In this document: one piece after another, positions 22,273 through 30,753 of the stretch | Layout of the letters: each line of letters begins with the position of its first letter | How positions within the stretch are numbered: position 1 is the stretch's first letter | NCBI GenBank assembly: GCA_018814045.1 | Contig: JAHJAR010000012.1 | Coordinates: 1-35,475 of the forward strand | Direction of reading: 5' to 3' | Source of the DNA: Planctomycetota bacterium | GTDB taxonomy: Bacteria > Planctomycetota > Phycisphaerae > UBA1845 > Fen-1342 | Length of the DNA: 35,475 bases | The notes under the pieces: generated by a model | Told to the model about the DNA's origin: nothing | The model's input: the letters and a program-made list of their open reading frames with translations, nothing else | Database searches by the model: none | Translations under genes and position numbers: made by a program

Positions 22273-22860
22273 CTAGTCGCCGCCGTCCGCGCCGCCATCG
22301 GTCAACTGTGCATACAGCCAAGACCTAATATAGCGCCACTCGCGTTCGACCGTCCCGACCGATACGTTGAGAGCCTGGGCCGTCTCTTCTGCCGTCAGGC
22401 CGGCGAAGTAGCGCATGCTGACAATCTGCCCTTTGCGCGGATCGCTGGCCTCCAGACATTCCAAGGCATCGTTCAGTGCGAGGATATCTTCTGCGGGGGA
22501 TTCGATCGCGATCTCGACGTCTTCGTCCGAGATACGCCTCCGGCTCCCACCATGCTTGGGCCGCGCCTTGCGGCGGGCCTGCTCGATCATGATGCGGCGC
22601 ATCGCCAAAGCAGCAGCGGCGAAGAAGTGCCCTCGGCTCTCCCAGCCGGGATCGGCCGCGCCGACCACACGCAAGTAGGCCTCGTGAACGAGTGCCGTCG
22701 GCTGTAGCGTCTGCCCGGGTGCTTCCCGCGCCATCCGCGAGCGCGCCAAACGGCGCAACTCATCGTACAGCAGGGGGAGCAGATCGGCAGCTGCCTGCTG
22801 GTCGCCACGCGAGGCCGCATTCAGCACGGCTGTGATCGGAGATGCCTCTCGGCCTGCCAT
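22273..22860 (-). CDS. ECF sigma factor (TIGR02999-like)
   Basis: A 195-residue ECF-type sigma factor starting at ATG 22860 (a TTG six bases earlier is possible). Region 2 runs LLPLLYDELRRLARSRMARE...LVHEAYLRVV...RGHFFAAAALAMRRIMIEQARR. Region 4 runs DPRKGQIVSMRYFAGLTAEETAQALNVSVGTVEREWRYIRSWLY. These features match the group named TIGR02999, frequent in planctomycetes and Acidobacteria and typically paired with kinase-TPR genes. No anti-sigma gene is adjacent; the downstream kinase, 7 bases on, is the likely controller. The sigma factor would steer RNA polymerase to unknown targets. Confidence 0.92.
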   Translation of the reverse strand: MAGREASPITAVLNAASRGDQQAAADLLPLLYDELRRLARSRMAREAPGQTLQPTALVHEAYLRVVGAADPGWESRGHFFAAAALAMRRIMIEQARRKARPKHGGSRRRISDEDVEIAIESPAEDILALNDALECLEASDPRKGQIVSMRYFAGLTAEETAQALNVSVGTVEREWRYIRSWLYAQLTDGGADGGD

Positions 22861-22921
22861 TTCCAAAAACCCACAGTCTGCGCGCGGGGCCTGCGGTCTG
22901 GCCGGCGCATTGACTATTGGC

Positions 22922-22981
22922 GGGCCACTAACCCCAGTTGGTGATTTGAGGGGTTGGCCCGTACCTGGTTGTCAGTATAAC
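22922..22981 (+). promoter_or_regulatory. Divergent control region with hairpin and promoter
   Basis: Between the sigma gene and the 23029 gene. GGGCCA...ACCCC and GGGGTTGGCCC (22922-22960) form an imperfect inverted repeat with a three-base bulge. TTGGCC (22954-22959) and TATAAC (22976-22981), 16 bases apart, could be the promoter of the rightward operon. Confidence 0.4.
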
Positions 22982-23028
22982 CTCGCGACCGTTGCATTTC
23001 ATGTGCGCCGTCGCAGAAGGCCAGAGCG

Positions 23029-23604
23029 ATGAACCTACTCAGCCAAACCTGTCCGCACGCGAGTTGCCCCGGCGAGATGTGCCGTCTGACAGCACGGCTG
23101 GTCATCGCCGAAGCCGATGAGGTTCCGCCGCTATGCCCGAACCGACTTCGCCCGGCCGACCCCGTGTCGCCGCTGTACTTGGCCGCGGCCGGTGATGAGC
23201 CGCACGTGACGCCGCGGGCGGCGGCGTTGCTGTCGCCGTTGGCCGGGACAGATCATCTGGCCAGTGTTGCGCAACTGGTCCAGGCGCGGCGGCTCGTGAT
23301 GCTGCGGGCGGGCGTAACGCGGCCACTGCGGGCGAACGGGCGGGCGCGGGTGCGGAATGAGGACGTTGGTTCGCTGGCGAAGAAACCCACGACCAGCGAC
23401 ACCGGACCATGGATCGAGATCGAACTCGTGGACAGCCAGGACAACCCGGTCGCCAACGAGCGTTACCGTATCAAGCTGCCAGACGGTAAAACGCGGGAGG
23501 GGCGGACGGACCAACACGGCCGAGCGCGTCTGGATCAGATCGCACTCGGCACGTGCACAGTCAGCTTCCTGGACATGGACGCCAGCTTGTGGGAGCGCGC
23601 GTAG
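23029..23604 (+). CDS. Protein with carboxypeptidase-regulatory-like domain, secretion-system type
   Basis: A 191-residue protein with no signal peptide. The N-terminal part has three cysteines (TCPHASCPGEMC) and is otherwise unrecognised. Residues about 127-186 (WIEIELVDSQDNPVANERYRIKLPDGKTREG...DQHGRARLDQIALGTCTVSFLDMD) form an Ig-like carboxypeptidase-regulatory fold. In this exact form (I-x-V-x-L-x-D, PVAN-E-Y-I-LPDG, T-x-x-x-G-x-A-L-x-x-I) it is familiar from proteins encoded near type VI secretion spikes and similar injection systems. First gene of a three-gene operon, 23 bases before the LysM gene. No VgrG, Hcp or PAAR gene is in the window, so the link to a secretion machine is inferred. 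Confidence 0.65.
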   Translation: MNLLSQTCPHASCPGEMCRLTARLVIAEADEVPPLCPNRLRPADPVSPLYLAAAGDEPHVTPRAAALLSPLAGTDHLASVAQLVQARRLVMLRAGVTRPLRANGRARVRNEDVGSLAKKPTTSDTGPWIEIELVDSQDNPVANERYRIKLPDGKTREGRTDQHGRARLDQIALGTCTVSFLDMDASLWERA

Positions 23605-23627
23605 AACGCCCACTTGGGAGAAAGAAC

Positions 23628-24545
23628 ATGCCCGCCGACGAACCACTCAACGACGACACCCAACTCGGCGCCGGCGCAGCCGACAATTCCGACGACGAAT
23701 TCGAAGACGACGATTTCGAGGAAAGCGATCTGGTGTTCGACCCGGATGACGATGAATCCGACGAGGATTGGCAGGAAGCCGAGCCAGCCGAGGACGACGC
23801 CGATGTAGATCCCGGCACGTTTGTGAACGCTGGCTCGGGTTTCGTGGATAACGATCTGGCCGACTGTGCGGAGCCGCAACAGATCGATCTACCCGGCCGC
23901 CACGCCGTGCGCCAGGGCGAGTCGCTGCCCAGCATTGCTGCTCTCTATCGCTTCGGCGACCAGGACGCTATCTGGCAACGCAGCCAGAACGCCGCGCTGC
24001 GCAGCGAACGCGACCCGGAGCTGCTCTTTCCTGGTGACCAAGTCTTCGTACCAGAGCGAAAGCTGCGCAATGAGCCGGCCGCCGTGAATCAGCGGCACCG
24101 CTTTCGCCTGAAGGAAGAGCGCGTCTGGCTGCGCCTGGTGCTCAAGGATGAGCACGACGACCCCCGGGCGCAAACACGGTACACGCTGAAGCTGGATACG
24201 GTCACGCAACCACTTAAGGGCATCACCGCAGACGACGGCCTCGTGGAGGCACTCATCCCCGCGCCTACCAGGCTTGCGCAGCTAGAGTTGAGCGCTGGTG
24301 ACACGCCGGACGCAAAGAAGGAAGTGCTCGAGTTACTGGTGTCTCAGCTCGACCCGATCAGCAAGCCGACCGGTGTCCAGGCGCGGCTCAATAACCTCGG
24401 CTATCGCACCGGACGCGTTGACAGCACCGTGGAGGAGGATCTGGCTGACGCGGTGCGGCGTTTTCAACTCGATTGCGAGCTGCCGGCGACCGGCGAACTG
24501 GACGAACAGACGCGGCAGAAGCTCGTGGAGATGCACGGATGTTAG
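23628..24545 (+). CDS. LysM and peptidoglycan-binding domain protein
   Basis: A 305-residue protein from ATG 23628 with GGGAG upstream. Residues 1-80 are strongly acidic (repeated DDE/DDD) and probably disordered. A LysM domain follows at about 91-143 (HAVRQGESLPSIAALYRFGDQDAIWQRSQN...LFPGDQVFVPE). Next is an Ig-like carboxypeptidase-regulatory region at 158-225 (RLVLKDEHDDPRAQTRYTLKL), related to the domain in the gene before. A peptidoglycan-binding_1 domain is at 246-301 (GVQARLNNLGYRTGRVDSTVEEDLADAVRRFQ). No export signal. This mix of modules occurs in type VI- or contractile-system-associated proteins and would target the cell wall. Middle gene of the operon. Confidence 0.8.
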   Translation: MPADEPLNDDTQLGAGAADNSDDEFEDDDFEESDLVFDPDDDESDEDWQEAEPAEDDADVDPGTFVNAGSGFVDNDLADCAEPQQIDLPGRHAVRQGESLPSIAALYRFGDQDAIWQRSQNAALRSERDPELLFPGDQVFVPERKLRNEPAAVNQRHRFRLKEERVWLRLVLKDEHDDPRAQTRYTLKLDTVTQPLKGITADDGLVEALIPAPTRLAQLELSAGDTPDAKKEVLELLVSQLDPISKPTGVQARLNNLGYRTGRVDSTVEEDLADAVRRFQLDCELPATGELDEQTRQKLVEMHGC

Positions 24546-24641
24546 ATCGACGTTCGGGGCCAGACCGCACGCCGCGTGGAGAGGCGCAGGACTTCCAGAG
24601 TGGACGCGCCGCTGCACTCGAATCGACGCAGGAGCACAGCC

Positions 24642-26516
24642 ATGCCTGAGCCGGGGACCCTCACCGCAGACCTGCCCATCGCGATCGAGAAGAAAGTCCG
24701 TGTCGCCGTGTCCCGGAAACGCCGGCAACACTCGGCTAAGCGTCTCGTACGCGAGAGTATCACCTGCATCCGCGCCGGCGGCACCTCGTTTGCGTTTGGC
24801 AAGAGCTTCCTGCGACCGTACGCGCTGACATACCTCGCCAAGAAACTGCAAGCCCGCAAGGCGACGCTGGTCCGGCACCCCGACTGGCACCTGACGATCT
24901 TCGGCCACACGGACGACGACGGTTCGGCCCGGCATAACAAAGCCCTGAGCAAACGCCGCGCACAGTCTCTATACGCTCTCATTTGCGCGGACTGCGATAT
25001 CTGGGAAGGTCTGTACCAGACGGAAGGATGGGGACGCCGCGAGTTGGACCAGATTATAAGGTACCTCGGCAGCGGTGAATCCGCTGACGCCTCCGTGAAC
25101 AGCCAGGACAAGCGGCTCGATTTATTCCGCCGCTACATGGCCGAAGCCAGCCTGGATTACGACGGCAGCCTGGGCCTGAAGAAACGCTTCACCACGCCAC
25201 CGTGGGTCGGCTGCAGCGAGTACAACCTGATCACGCTCTACGACAAAACCCTGCCCAAGCGCAAGCGTCGTGTCTACAACGCGCGCAACCGCCGCGTCGT
25301 CATGTTCTTCTGGGCCGGCAAGGGACCCAAGCGTTTTCCACGCTGTGCCAGCACGAATTGCCCGGGTGCGGCGCGGACGTCGCCGCTGCGCGGCAGCCAG
25401 CATTTCCGCTGCTGGTTCTATCACGGGCACTTCGCGGAGAACCGTTGTGAATCGCCGGTTCGCGTTCCCATCCGGCGCAAGAGTACGACCTGCGCCAAGT
25501 TGAAGGCGCTCTACAAATACCTGCGTACGACGCGCAACCAGGACAAGAACCACTGCGAGTGCACTCTACTGCGCATTCTGGAATACTGCTATAACCTCTC
25601 CGGTGCGCGCTGCGTCCGTCACCGCAAGAGCGATCGCATCATGGACCCGGCGCAGTACAAGCTATGGATGGATGAGGTCTACCCCGGCATGTGTCTGAAG
25701 CTCTCGACGCTGGCCGGCAAGAGCTCACGCCCCATCAAGGAAATCCGCAGCGCACTGGATGCCGGGCGCATCCCGGACGCCGTTCGGCAGCACATAGCCC
25801 AGCAGGCGTATGGCCCATTGGATGCGAACGCCACCGTTGTGCCGATCAAGCACCTGGGCGACCGCTGGGTCATCACCGACAAGACCAAGAAGGCCAGGTA
25901 CTACCTGCACTACCGCCCGTCGTGGGACATCGACATCTACCTGCTCGGCTACCGGCAGATGGTGCTCAATACCGTGTCGAACGCCAGCACTTGGCGCACG
26001 GAGATCGCCCGGGTTACCCCCATGACGGACACCGGCACCTACGAGGACCGCGAGATCTCAGCCACGGACTATTTCAATCGACGCCAGCATCAGCGGAACT
26101 TCCTGAAGGGCTACCTGTTACCCGTCCTGCGCGACCCTGCTGTTAACAAGGGCGGCAAGTTTGACCCGGCCCTCGCCACCAAGAAGCTGACTGCCGGAAC
26201 CGCGAGGATAACCGACGGCGTGTGGTATTCCACGAACATCGCCATTCTCTATTGGCTCGAGAAGCACATGCACGCGATGCACGGCTGCTACGAGGACCCG
26301 CGCTTCGACGGTATCCACCTGAAACCGCAGATCCAGTTCCACAACTACTACGAAGGACACCGCAAGCAATCCGGTAGCATTTACAGTTGCTTTCGGCGCG
26401 GCTCGCGTACAGATATGAACCACTCCTTTCAGAATGGCACGAACTCCGTCGTGCACAACCTGTGCCGAGACAAGAACGTTCCGTGCGACCCGACGAGATG
26501 TCTGCGCATGAGCTGA
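24642..26516 (+). CDS. OmpA-like domain protein with large novel C-terminal region
   Basis: A 624-residue protein from ATG 24642 with GGAG upstream. Residues 45-120 are an OmpA-like peptidoglycan-binding domain: FAFGKSFLRPYALTYLAKKL...LTIFGHTDDDGSARHNKALSKRRAQSLYALI, with GHTD at 88-91 and KRRAQ at 104-108. After a linker (VGCSEYNLI...NRRVVMFFW) comes a cysteine-rich stretch near 230-330, then about 300 residues with no recognised motif but protein-like composition (WDIDIYLLGYRQMVLNTVSNASTW, ATDYFNRRQHQRNFLKGYLLP). It lacks a signal peptide and membrane helix. The OmpA part plus an unknown C-terminus resembles effector or adaptor proteins delivered by contractile systems. An activity for the C-terminal half is not proposed. 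Confidence 0.75.
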   Translation: MPEPGTLTADLPIAIEKKVRVAVSRKRRQHSAKRLVRESITCIRAGGTSFAFGKSFLRPYALTYLAKKLQARKATLVRHPDWHLTIFGHTDDDGSARHNKALSKRRAQSLYALICADCDIWEGLYQTEGWGRRELDQIIRYLGSGESADASVNSQDKRLDLFRRYMAEASLDYDGSLGLKKRFTTPPWVGCSEYNLITLYDKTLPKRKRRVYNARNRRVVMFFWAGKGPKRFPRCASTNCPGAARTSPLRGSQHFRCWFYHGHFAENRCESPVRVPIRRKSTTCAKLKALYKYLRTTRNQDKNHCECTLLRILEYCYNLSGARCVRHRKSDRIMDPAQYKLWMDEVYPGMCLKLSTLAGKSSRPIKEIRSALDAGRIPDAVRQHIAQQAYGPLDANATVVPIKHLGDRWVITDKTKKARYYLHYRPSWDIDIYLLGYRQMVLNTVSNASTWRTEIARVTPMTDTGTYEDREISATDYFNRRQHQRNFLKGYLLPVLRDPAVNKGGKFDPALATKKLTAGTARITDGVWYSTNIAILYWLEKHMHAMHGCYEDPRFDGIHLKPQIQFHNYYEGHRKQSGSIYSCFRRGSRTDMNHSFQNGTNSVVHNLCRDKNVPCDPTRCLRMS

Positions 26517-26684
26517 ATCCACATTTGCATGCGACCAGCGCTCAGCGGGAGGGCGCGTCCCCCGGCGAGGCACCGGGCCTGAATCGCGAGAGCCGAGCCA
26601 CATTCGCACGACCAGGAGATCAAGCTGCCGGGCGGTAGACAAGACACCAGGAGCGCGGGCCAGATCGGCCCCAGGAGGCATCTG

Positions 26685-29195
26685 ATGAACCGTAGCAGTA
26701 CCACGCATCTTCTAGCCCTCACCATACTCGCCGCGTCAAACGCCGTCTGGATGGGTGGCTGCCCATGCGAGACGAACCCGGCCCACGTCGTCAGCACCGA
26801 TCCACCCGACGGCGCCGTCGGCGTCGCCCCGAACGCCGCCATCCGCATCACGTTCGACCGCGCCGCCCTGCCGGCCAGCCTCGACGGCTCGATCGCACCA
26901 GACATCGCCTTCACCGACACGTGGTCAGACGGCGACACCGTCCTCACCGTGACGCCGACGAACGCGTTGGCCCCCAACACCACCTACATGGTAACGATCA
27001 CGTCGTGCGATTTTGCCGACGGCTGTTATCTGTTGACCCCACACATCTTCACCTTCACCACCGCCGACCCCGACGCCAACGGCCAAACAGGCACCTGGCG
27101 ACCAGCCGGCTTCGGCGCCGCGGGCAACTTCATCGGCGTCTGGTTCGACCCGTCGCAGGCCGGCGTCGTCTACGCTGCCAGTGATGTCGCCGGTGTCCTG
27201 CGCAGCACGGACGACGGGGCGACGTGGGAGCTGCGCAGCGTGGGTCTGGGAAACCTGGAGGTCTCGTCGTTTGCGATCGACCCTTTCGACGTCAACACGC
27301 TCTACGCCGGGACCGGTGCATTTGCCACTTCGAGCACGGCGGGCATTTACGTCAGCCGCGACGCGGGGCTGACGTGGGAACATCTCAGCAGCACCGCCGC
27401 ACACGGGATCACCTTCCGCCGTTTCCGCACGGTCGACGCCCTGGCCGCCGACCCGTCGCAACCCGGTGTCATCATCGGCGGCAGCCGCTCGAACGGCATC
27501 TGGCGCACGACGGACAGCGGTGCGAGCTGGACCCGGGTGTACGCCCCACCACAGACCAGCACCGCCCCACCCAGCATCGAGGGCAGCTACCTCGTCCCCG
27601 ACGACCCGACCTCGCCGCCGTTCCCCGCCCCCGTCTCATCGGTCGCCTTCGACCCGGCCAACCCCGGCACCGTCTACGCCGGCCTGCTCGGGGCGGGTGT
27701 GGTCAAGAGCACCAACGGCGGCGTAACGTGGCAACAGGTCAACAACGGCCTGCCCAGCGAGGCCACAACCGAGTACATCGCGGTCGGTCCCAACGGCGTA
27801 CTCTACGCTGCGCTGGGCTTTGCCGGCGTCTACCGCAGCAATGACGGCGCCGCAACCTGGCAAGCTGTGAATGGCAGTGTCCCGCTGGTCGATGGGGACG
27901 GCATGGGTTGGCGCACGTCGGTCGCCGTCCACCCCACCAACGCCGACATCGCCTTCATGTCCATCGCCACGAACGGCGCGGAGGTGATCTGGCAGACCAC
28001 CGACGGCGGCGCGACCTGGGTCACCCTGATCGACCAGAACGTAACGTACGACACAGTCAACGATCCCACGCGCGTCTGGTCTGCTGGCTCAGCAGCGACA
28101 TGGCAGGTCAAGATCGACCCCCATAACGCCAGCCGGCTCCTCGCGGTCTCCTTCTGGACGATCCAGCGCAGCGAGGACGGCGGCGCCAACTGGACCGACT
28201 CGATCGTCGGCGCTCAGAACACCTGCGCCACGTCGATTTACGCGGACACCGACCACGCCCCCGGCACGCCCGACACGCTTTATGCGACTTTCATGGATGC
28301 CGGTCTGATGAGGTCGACCAACCAGGGGCAGACGTGGACGCCCGTCGCGCCCTCCGGTCCCGCGCAATACGAAACGTATGGCGGGCATTTTTGGCGTTTT
28401 GCCAGCGCGCGGGTTGGGAACACTAGGTACCACTACACGACGTGCGACCTCTGGCCACCAGTGAGCGCCAGCCAGGTCTTGCGCAGCGCCGACGGCGTGA
28501 ACTGGACTGCTGTATTCCAGACGCCGCGGCAGACCGGTAGTTTCATGAGTGGCATGATGGGTCTGGCGGTGGACCCAACGGCGCCCGCGACGGTGTACGC
28601 AGCACAGGACGGTGGCCAGGTCTTCAAGACGACGGATAGCGGCGATACGTGGGTAGCGACCGGCGGCCAGCCGGGGGGGAACTCGTTTACTTACGCCCTG
28701 ACAGTTGACGCCGCTGGCCGCGTGTTTGCGGGCACGCTCCTCGATGGCCTGTGGCGCTCGACGGACGGGGGCGGCACCTGGCAACGGGTGCTGCCCGAGC
28801 TCGGCACGGTCATGCAGTGTGTGGCGGCAGGGCAGAGCATCTACGCCGCCGGCGGCGACGCCAACCTGCATCGCAGCAACGACGGTGGGGAGATGTGGGA
28901 GACGCTGACCGCTTACGTGCCGGACATCACTGGAGACGGTGTGAGCGTCCAAGGCTGGGGCGTCGCGGTCGACCCCGCCGACGCCAACCACATTCTCTTC
29001 ACCCGGCAGGACGCCTGGCACCCCGCCGACGCCGGCCCGGGAATCGTGGAGAGTTTCGACGGCGGCCTGACCTGGGATGTCGGGAACCAGGGCCTGGGGC
29101 TGCTCAGTGTCCACTCGATCGCGTTCGGCTCGGACGGTACGCTTTACGCGGCCACTTCGTGCGGCGGCGTTTGGCGTCGCCCGCCAACTGAATGA
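26685..29195 (+). CDS. Asp-box (BNR/sortilin-like) lipoprotein with Ig-like domain
   Basis: An 836-residue exported protein. The signal peptide ends in a lipobox-like MGGC with Cys26. Residues about 35-130 form an Ig-like SbsA-type domain (VVSTDPPDGAVGVAPNAAIRITFD...LTVTPTNALAPNTTYMVTITS). The rest is a beta-propeller of repeated Asp-box motifs, S-x-D-x-G-x-x-W or close variants (STDDGATWE, STNGGVTWQ, SNDGAATWQ, TTDGGATWV, SEDGGANWT, TTDSGDTWV, STDGGGTWQ, SNDGGEMWE, SFDGGLTWD), with DP-x-x-x-x-x-VYA turns. Such propellers occur in sialidases, GH74 xyloglucanases and Vps10/sortilin-type binding proteins. I see no certain catalytic residues, so binding or glycan-related function is open. It stands 170 bases after the OmpA operon. 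Confidence 0.85.
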   Translation: MNRSSTTHLLALTILAASNAVWMGGCPCETNPAHVVSTDPPDGAVGVAPNAAIRITFDRAALPASLDGSIAPDIAFTDTWSDGDTVLTVTPTNALAPNTTYMVTITSCDFADGCYLLTPHIFTFTTADPDANGQTGTWRPAGFGAAGNFIGVWFDPSQAGVVYAASDVAGVLRSTDDGATWELRSVGLGNLEVSSFAIDPFDVNTLYAGTGAFATSSTAGIYVSRDAGLTWEHLSSTAAHGITFRRFRTVDALAADPSQPGVIIGGSRSNGIWRTTDSGASWTRVYAPPQTSTAPPSIEGSYLVPDDPTSPPFPAPVSSVAFDPANPGTVYAGLLGAGVVKSTNGGVTWQQVNNGLPSEATTEYIAVGPNGVLYAALGFAGVYRSNDGAATWQAVNGSVPLVDGDGMGWRTSVAVHPTNADIAFMSIATNGAEVIWQTTDGGATWVTLIDQNVTYDTVNDPTRVWSAGSAATWQVKIDPHNASRLLAVSFWTIQRSEDGGANWTDSIVGAQNTCATSIYADTDHAPGTPDTLYATFMDAGLMRSTNQGQTWTPVAPSGPAQYETYGGHFWRFASARVGNTRYHYTTCDLWPPVSASQVLRSADGVNWTAVFQTPRQTGSFMSGMMGLAVDPTAPATVYAAQDGGQVFKTTDSGDTWVATGGQPGGNSFTYALTVDAAGRVFAGTLLDGLWRSTDGGGTWQRVLPELGTVMQCVAAGQSIYAAGGDANLHRSNDGGEMWETLTAYVPDITGDGVSVQGWGVAVDPADANHILFTRQDAWHPADAGPGIVESFDGGLTWDVGNQGLGLLSVHSIAFGSDGTLYAATSCGGVWRRPPTE

Positions 29196-29407
29196 TGCCG
29201 ACCCCACTTTGGCTTCGCACGATGTCAGACACATGTGCGGTTGGGCGTTGGCGTAACGGGAGAGCGTGGGAGTTAGCTCCAGGGTTCTCGAGTCCGATTG
29301 GGCCCGTGGCGCATGATGAACGCGGAGTAGCGAGCTTCAATCCATGGGCCGGACAGTGAGCTGCTTCCCACGCGCCGGTCGTGCTCTCGTATCAGTATTG
29401 CCCTCGT

Positions 29408-29671
29408 TCAGCATTCGCCTTGATCACCATCTCCAAAACCTCCCCTATCAGGGCCCTCCGCCGGGGTTTCGGTTGTGGTGCTACCGGTGATACTCCCCAC
29501 TAGCGCCAGTATCGCCCGGCGAATTGCTTCGGGCAGCGTGGGCCAAGACGCGGCAACGAGCTGGAAGTCGGGGTCGTCGAAGGCAGTCGCGCCGCAACTG
29601 TCGGGGGAATGGGCGGGTGTGTTAGCAGCGTTGGCGTAAGTATCTGTAGATTCCTTGCTTACGCTCGCCAC
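29408..29671 (-). CDS. Orphan integrase C-terminal tail of element B
   Basis: An 87-residue frame on the minus strand. Upstream it is continuous with the antisense tRNA half (29720-29677), read as AGDAIRARNIQLGR, then PA, then GTG 29671. Integrase B reads the intact tRNA in exactly that frame (AGDAIRTRNIQLGR). Its centre FQLVAASWPTLPEAIRRAIL is related to DLRRVADAWPELPKPIRRAV at the far end of element A. Both tails continue with S/T-rich then G/D-rich ends and are almost the same length. There is no ribosome site worth naming. Fusion to integrase B on excision is predicted. Confidence 0.6.
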   Translation of the reverse strand: MASVSKESTDTYANAANTPAHSPDSCGATAFDDPDFQLVAASWPTLPEAIRRAILALVGSITGSTTTETPAEGPDRGGFGDGDQGEC

Positions 29672-29676
29672 CGCCG

Positions 29677-29720
29677 GCCTTCCAAGCTGAATGTTGCGCG
29701 CTCGAATCGCGTCGCCCGCT
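29677..29720 (+). repeat. Displaced tRNA-Gly 3' half, right end of element B
   Basis: 44 bases matching tRNA-Gly(TCC) from the anticodon stem to the discriminator base, with one mismatch: C29701 replaces the first T of the TTCGAAT loop. That T is nearly universal in tRNAs, so decay of a non-functional copy is likely. The 5' half is missing. Confidence 0.92.
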
Positions 29721-29945
29721 TTTGGCGTAACCCACGTCGAGCTCGCAGTTTCGGGTGACCTGCCGACGGTCGGTGGTGCGGTCTGAGGCGCGAAACCGCG
29801 CGGTTTTTACTGCGCTGCGTGTCAGGAGCACCACGATGTTGAACAGAAGCACTCCCTACGAACCGCCGTCGCGGCGCTGCCGGGCTGGCAAGACCCTGGT
29901 CACCCTGGGCGATGCCCGCACGGGGCGGCGCACGACCGCTTGCGC

Positions 29946-30572
29946 CTATGCGCCTCGGCTGAAGTCCCCGAGACGATCCACCGCCTGACGAAGCGCTTCC
30001 AGGGCGCGCTTACTGAGGGCGACGACGGCCGCTTCGGACTTACCCAAACGTCGCGCCACCTCGGCCACGGAAAGCCCATCGAGAAATCGCAACTGAATGA
30101 GCTGCCGATGCGAATCTGAGAGGTCCGCGAGGCTGACAAACAGGGCGCTTAGCGCCTCGTGCCGCTGGACGACGCGACTGGGCGTACCCGAATCCACGTA
30201 CAGAGCGTCGAGCAGATTCCAGTACGAATCGGCCACGGGCCGATCGGCCGGCACTTCGCGATCGACGTCGCGCATCTCGCGGTGCACGGCCCGCCGGGCG
30301 TTGACGAGCTTCTGGTTCAGGATGGCCTGCACCCAGGCCAGGAAGGAGCCCGGGCCGCGATTCTCGAACTGGTCGATCTGCCGCGCGACGTCGATGTAGA
30401 CTTCTTGGAGGATGTCATCCGGATCGAGCCGAGTCTTCAATGCTGGATCCATGCGGGCCTCAGCCCGCGCGCGCAGTTCGGGGTGGTGGCGGGCCAGCAG
30501 CTTGGCCAGCGCCAGTCGGTCTCCACTCTGGCACGCGGTAATCAAGATCTCGGTCTGGCAGTACTGCGTCAT
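29946..30572 (-). CDS. ECF sigma factor, planctomycete type
   Basis: A 208-residue sigma factor. I choose ATG 30572 (MTQYCQTEILITACQSGDR), where family resemblance begins, although no strong ribosome site precedes it; an ATG at 30638 is the alternative. Region 2: LARHHPELRARAEARMDPALKTRLDPDDILQEVYIDVARQIDQFENRGPGSFLAWVQAILNQKLVNARR. Region 4: LSDSHRQLIQLRFLDGLSVAEVARRLGKSEAAVVALSKRALEALR. The PDDILQEV and GSFLAWV motifs fit the planctomycete-specific group TIGR02984. It is divergent from the kinase gene, with 181 bases between the starts, a usual pairing. First host gene right of the island; about 225 bases without features lie between. Confidence 0.9.
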   Translation of the reverse strand: MTQYCQTEILITACQSGDRLALAKLLARHHPELRARAEARMDPALKTRLDPDDILQEVYIDVARQIDQFENRGPGSFLAWVQAILNQKLVNARRAVHREMRDVDREVPADRPVADSYWNLLDALYVDSGTPSRVVQRHEALSALFVSLADLSDSHRQLIQLRFLDGLSVAEVARRLGKSEAAVVALSKRALEALRQAVDRLGDFSRGA

Positions 30573-30753
30573 GACGTAGGCGCCCGTGGAATGTCGCGCC
30601 GCTGTTTTCGACGTCCCAGCTTGTCCTGCGTCTATCATACCATTCCCGGATGCGATTCGAGCAGCGGTTTGCCCACGCGCCGTGGCGGAGCTAGGATTTG
30701 GAGGTGGCGCTGGGGTGGGTCGCAGTTCCTGTATCGCAAGCAGAGACGGGACC

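Larger units (their letters stand above)
15224..29720. mobile_element. Element B: larger integrative element at tRNA-Gly
   Basis: Bounded by the 3' half of tRNA-Gly: intact copy 15224-15267 and displaced copy 29677-29720, 44 bases with one mismatch. About 14.5 kb. It contains integrase B at the left end, its orphan tail at the right end, the structured region with an unknown gene, a sigma/kinase pair, a LysM/OmpA operon and an Asp-box lipoprotein. The repeat and the split integrase define the ends. That all cargo came in one insertion is inferred. Confidence 0.6.
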
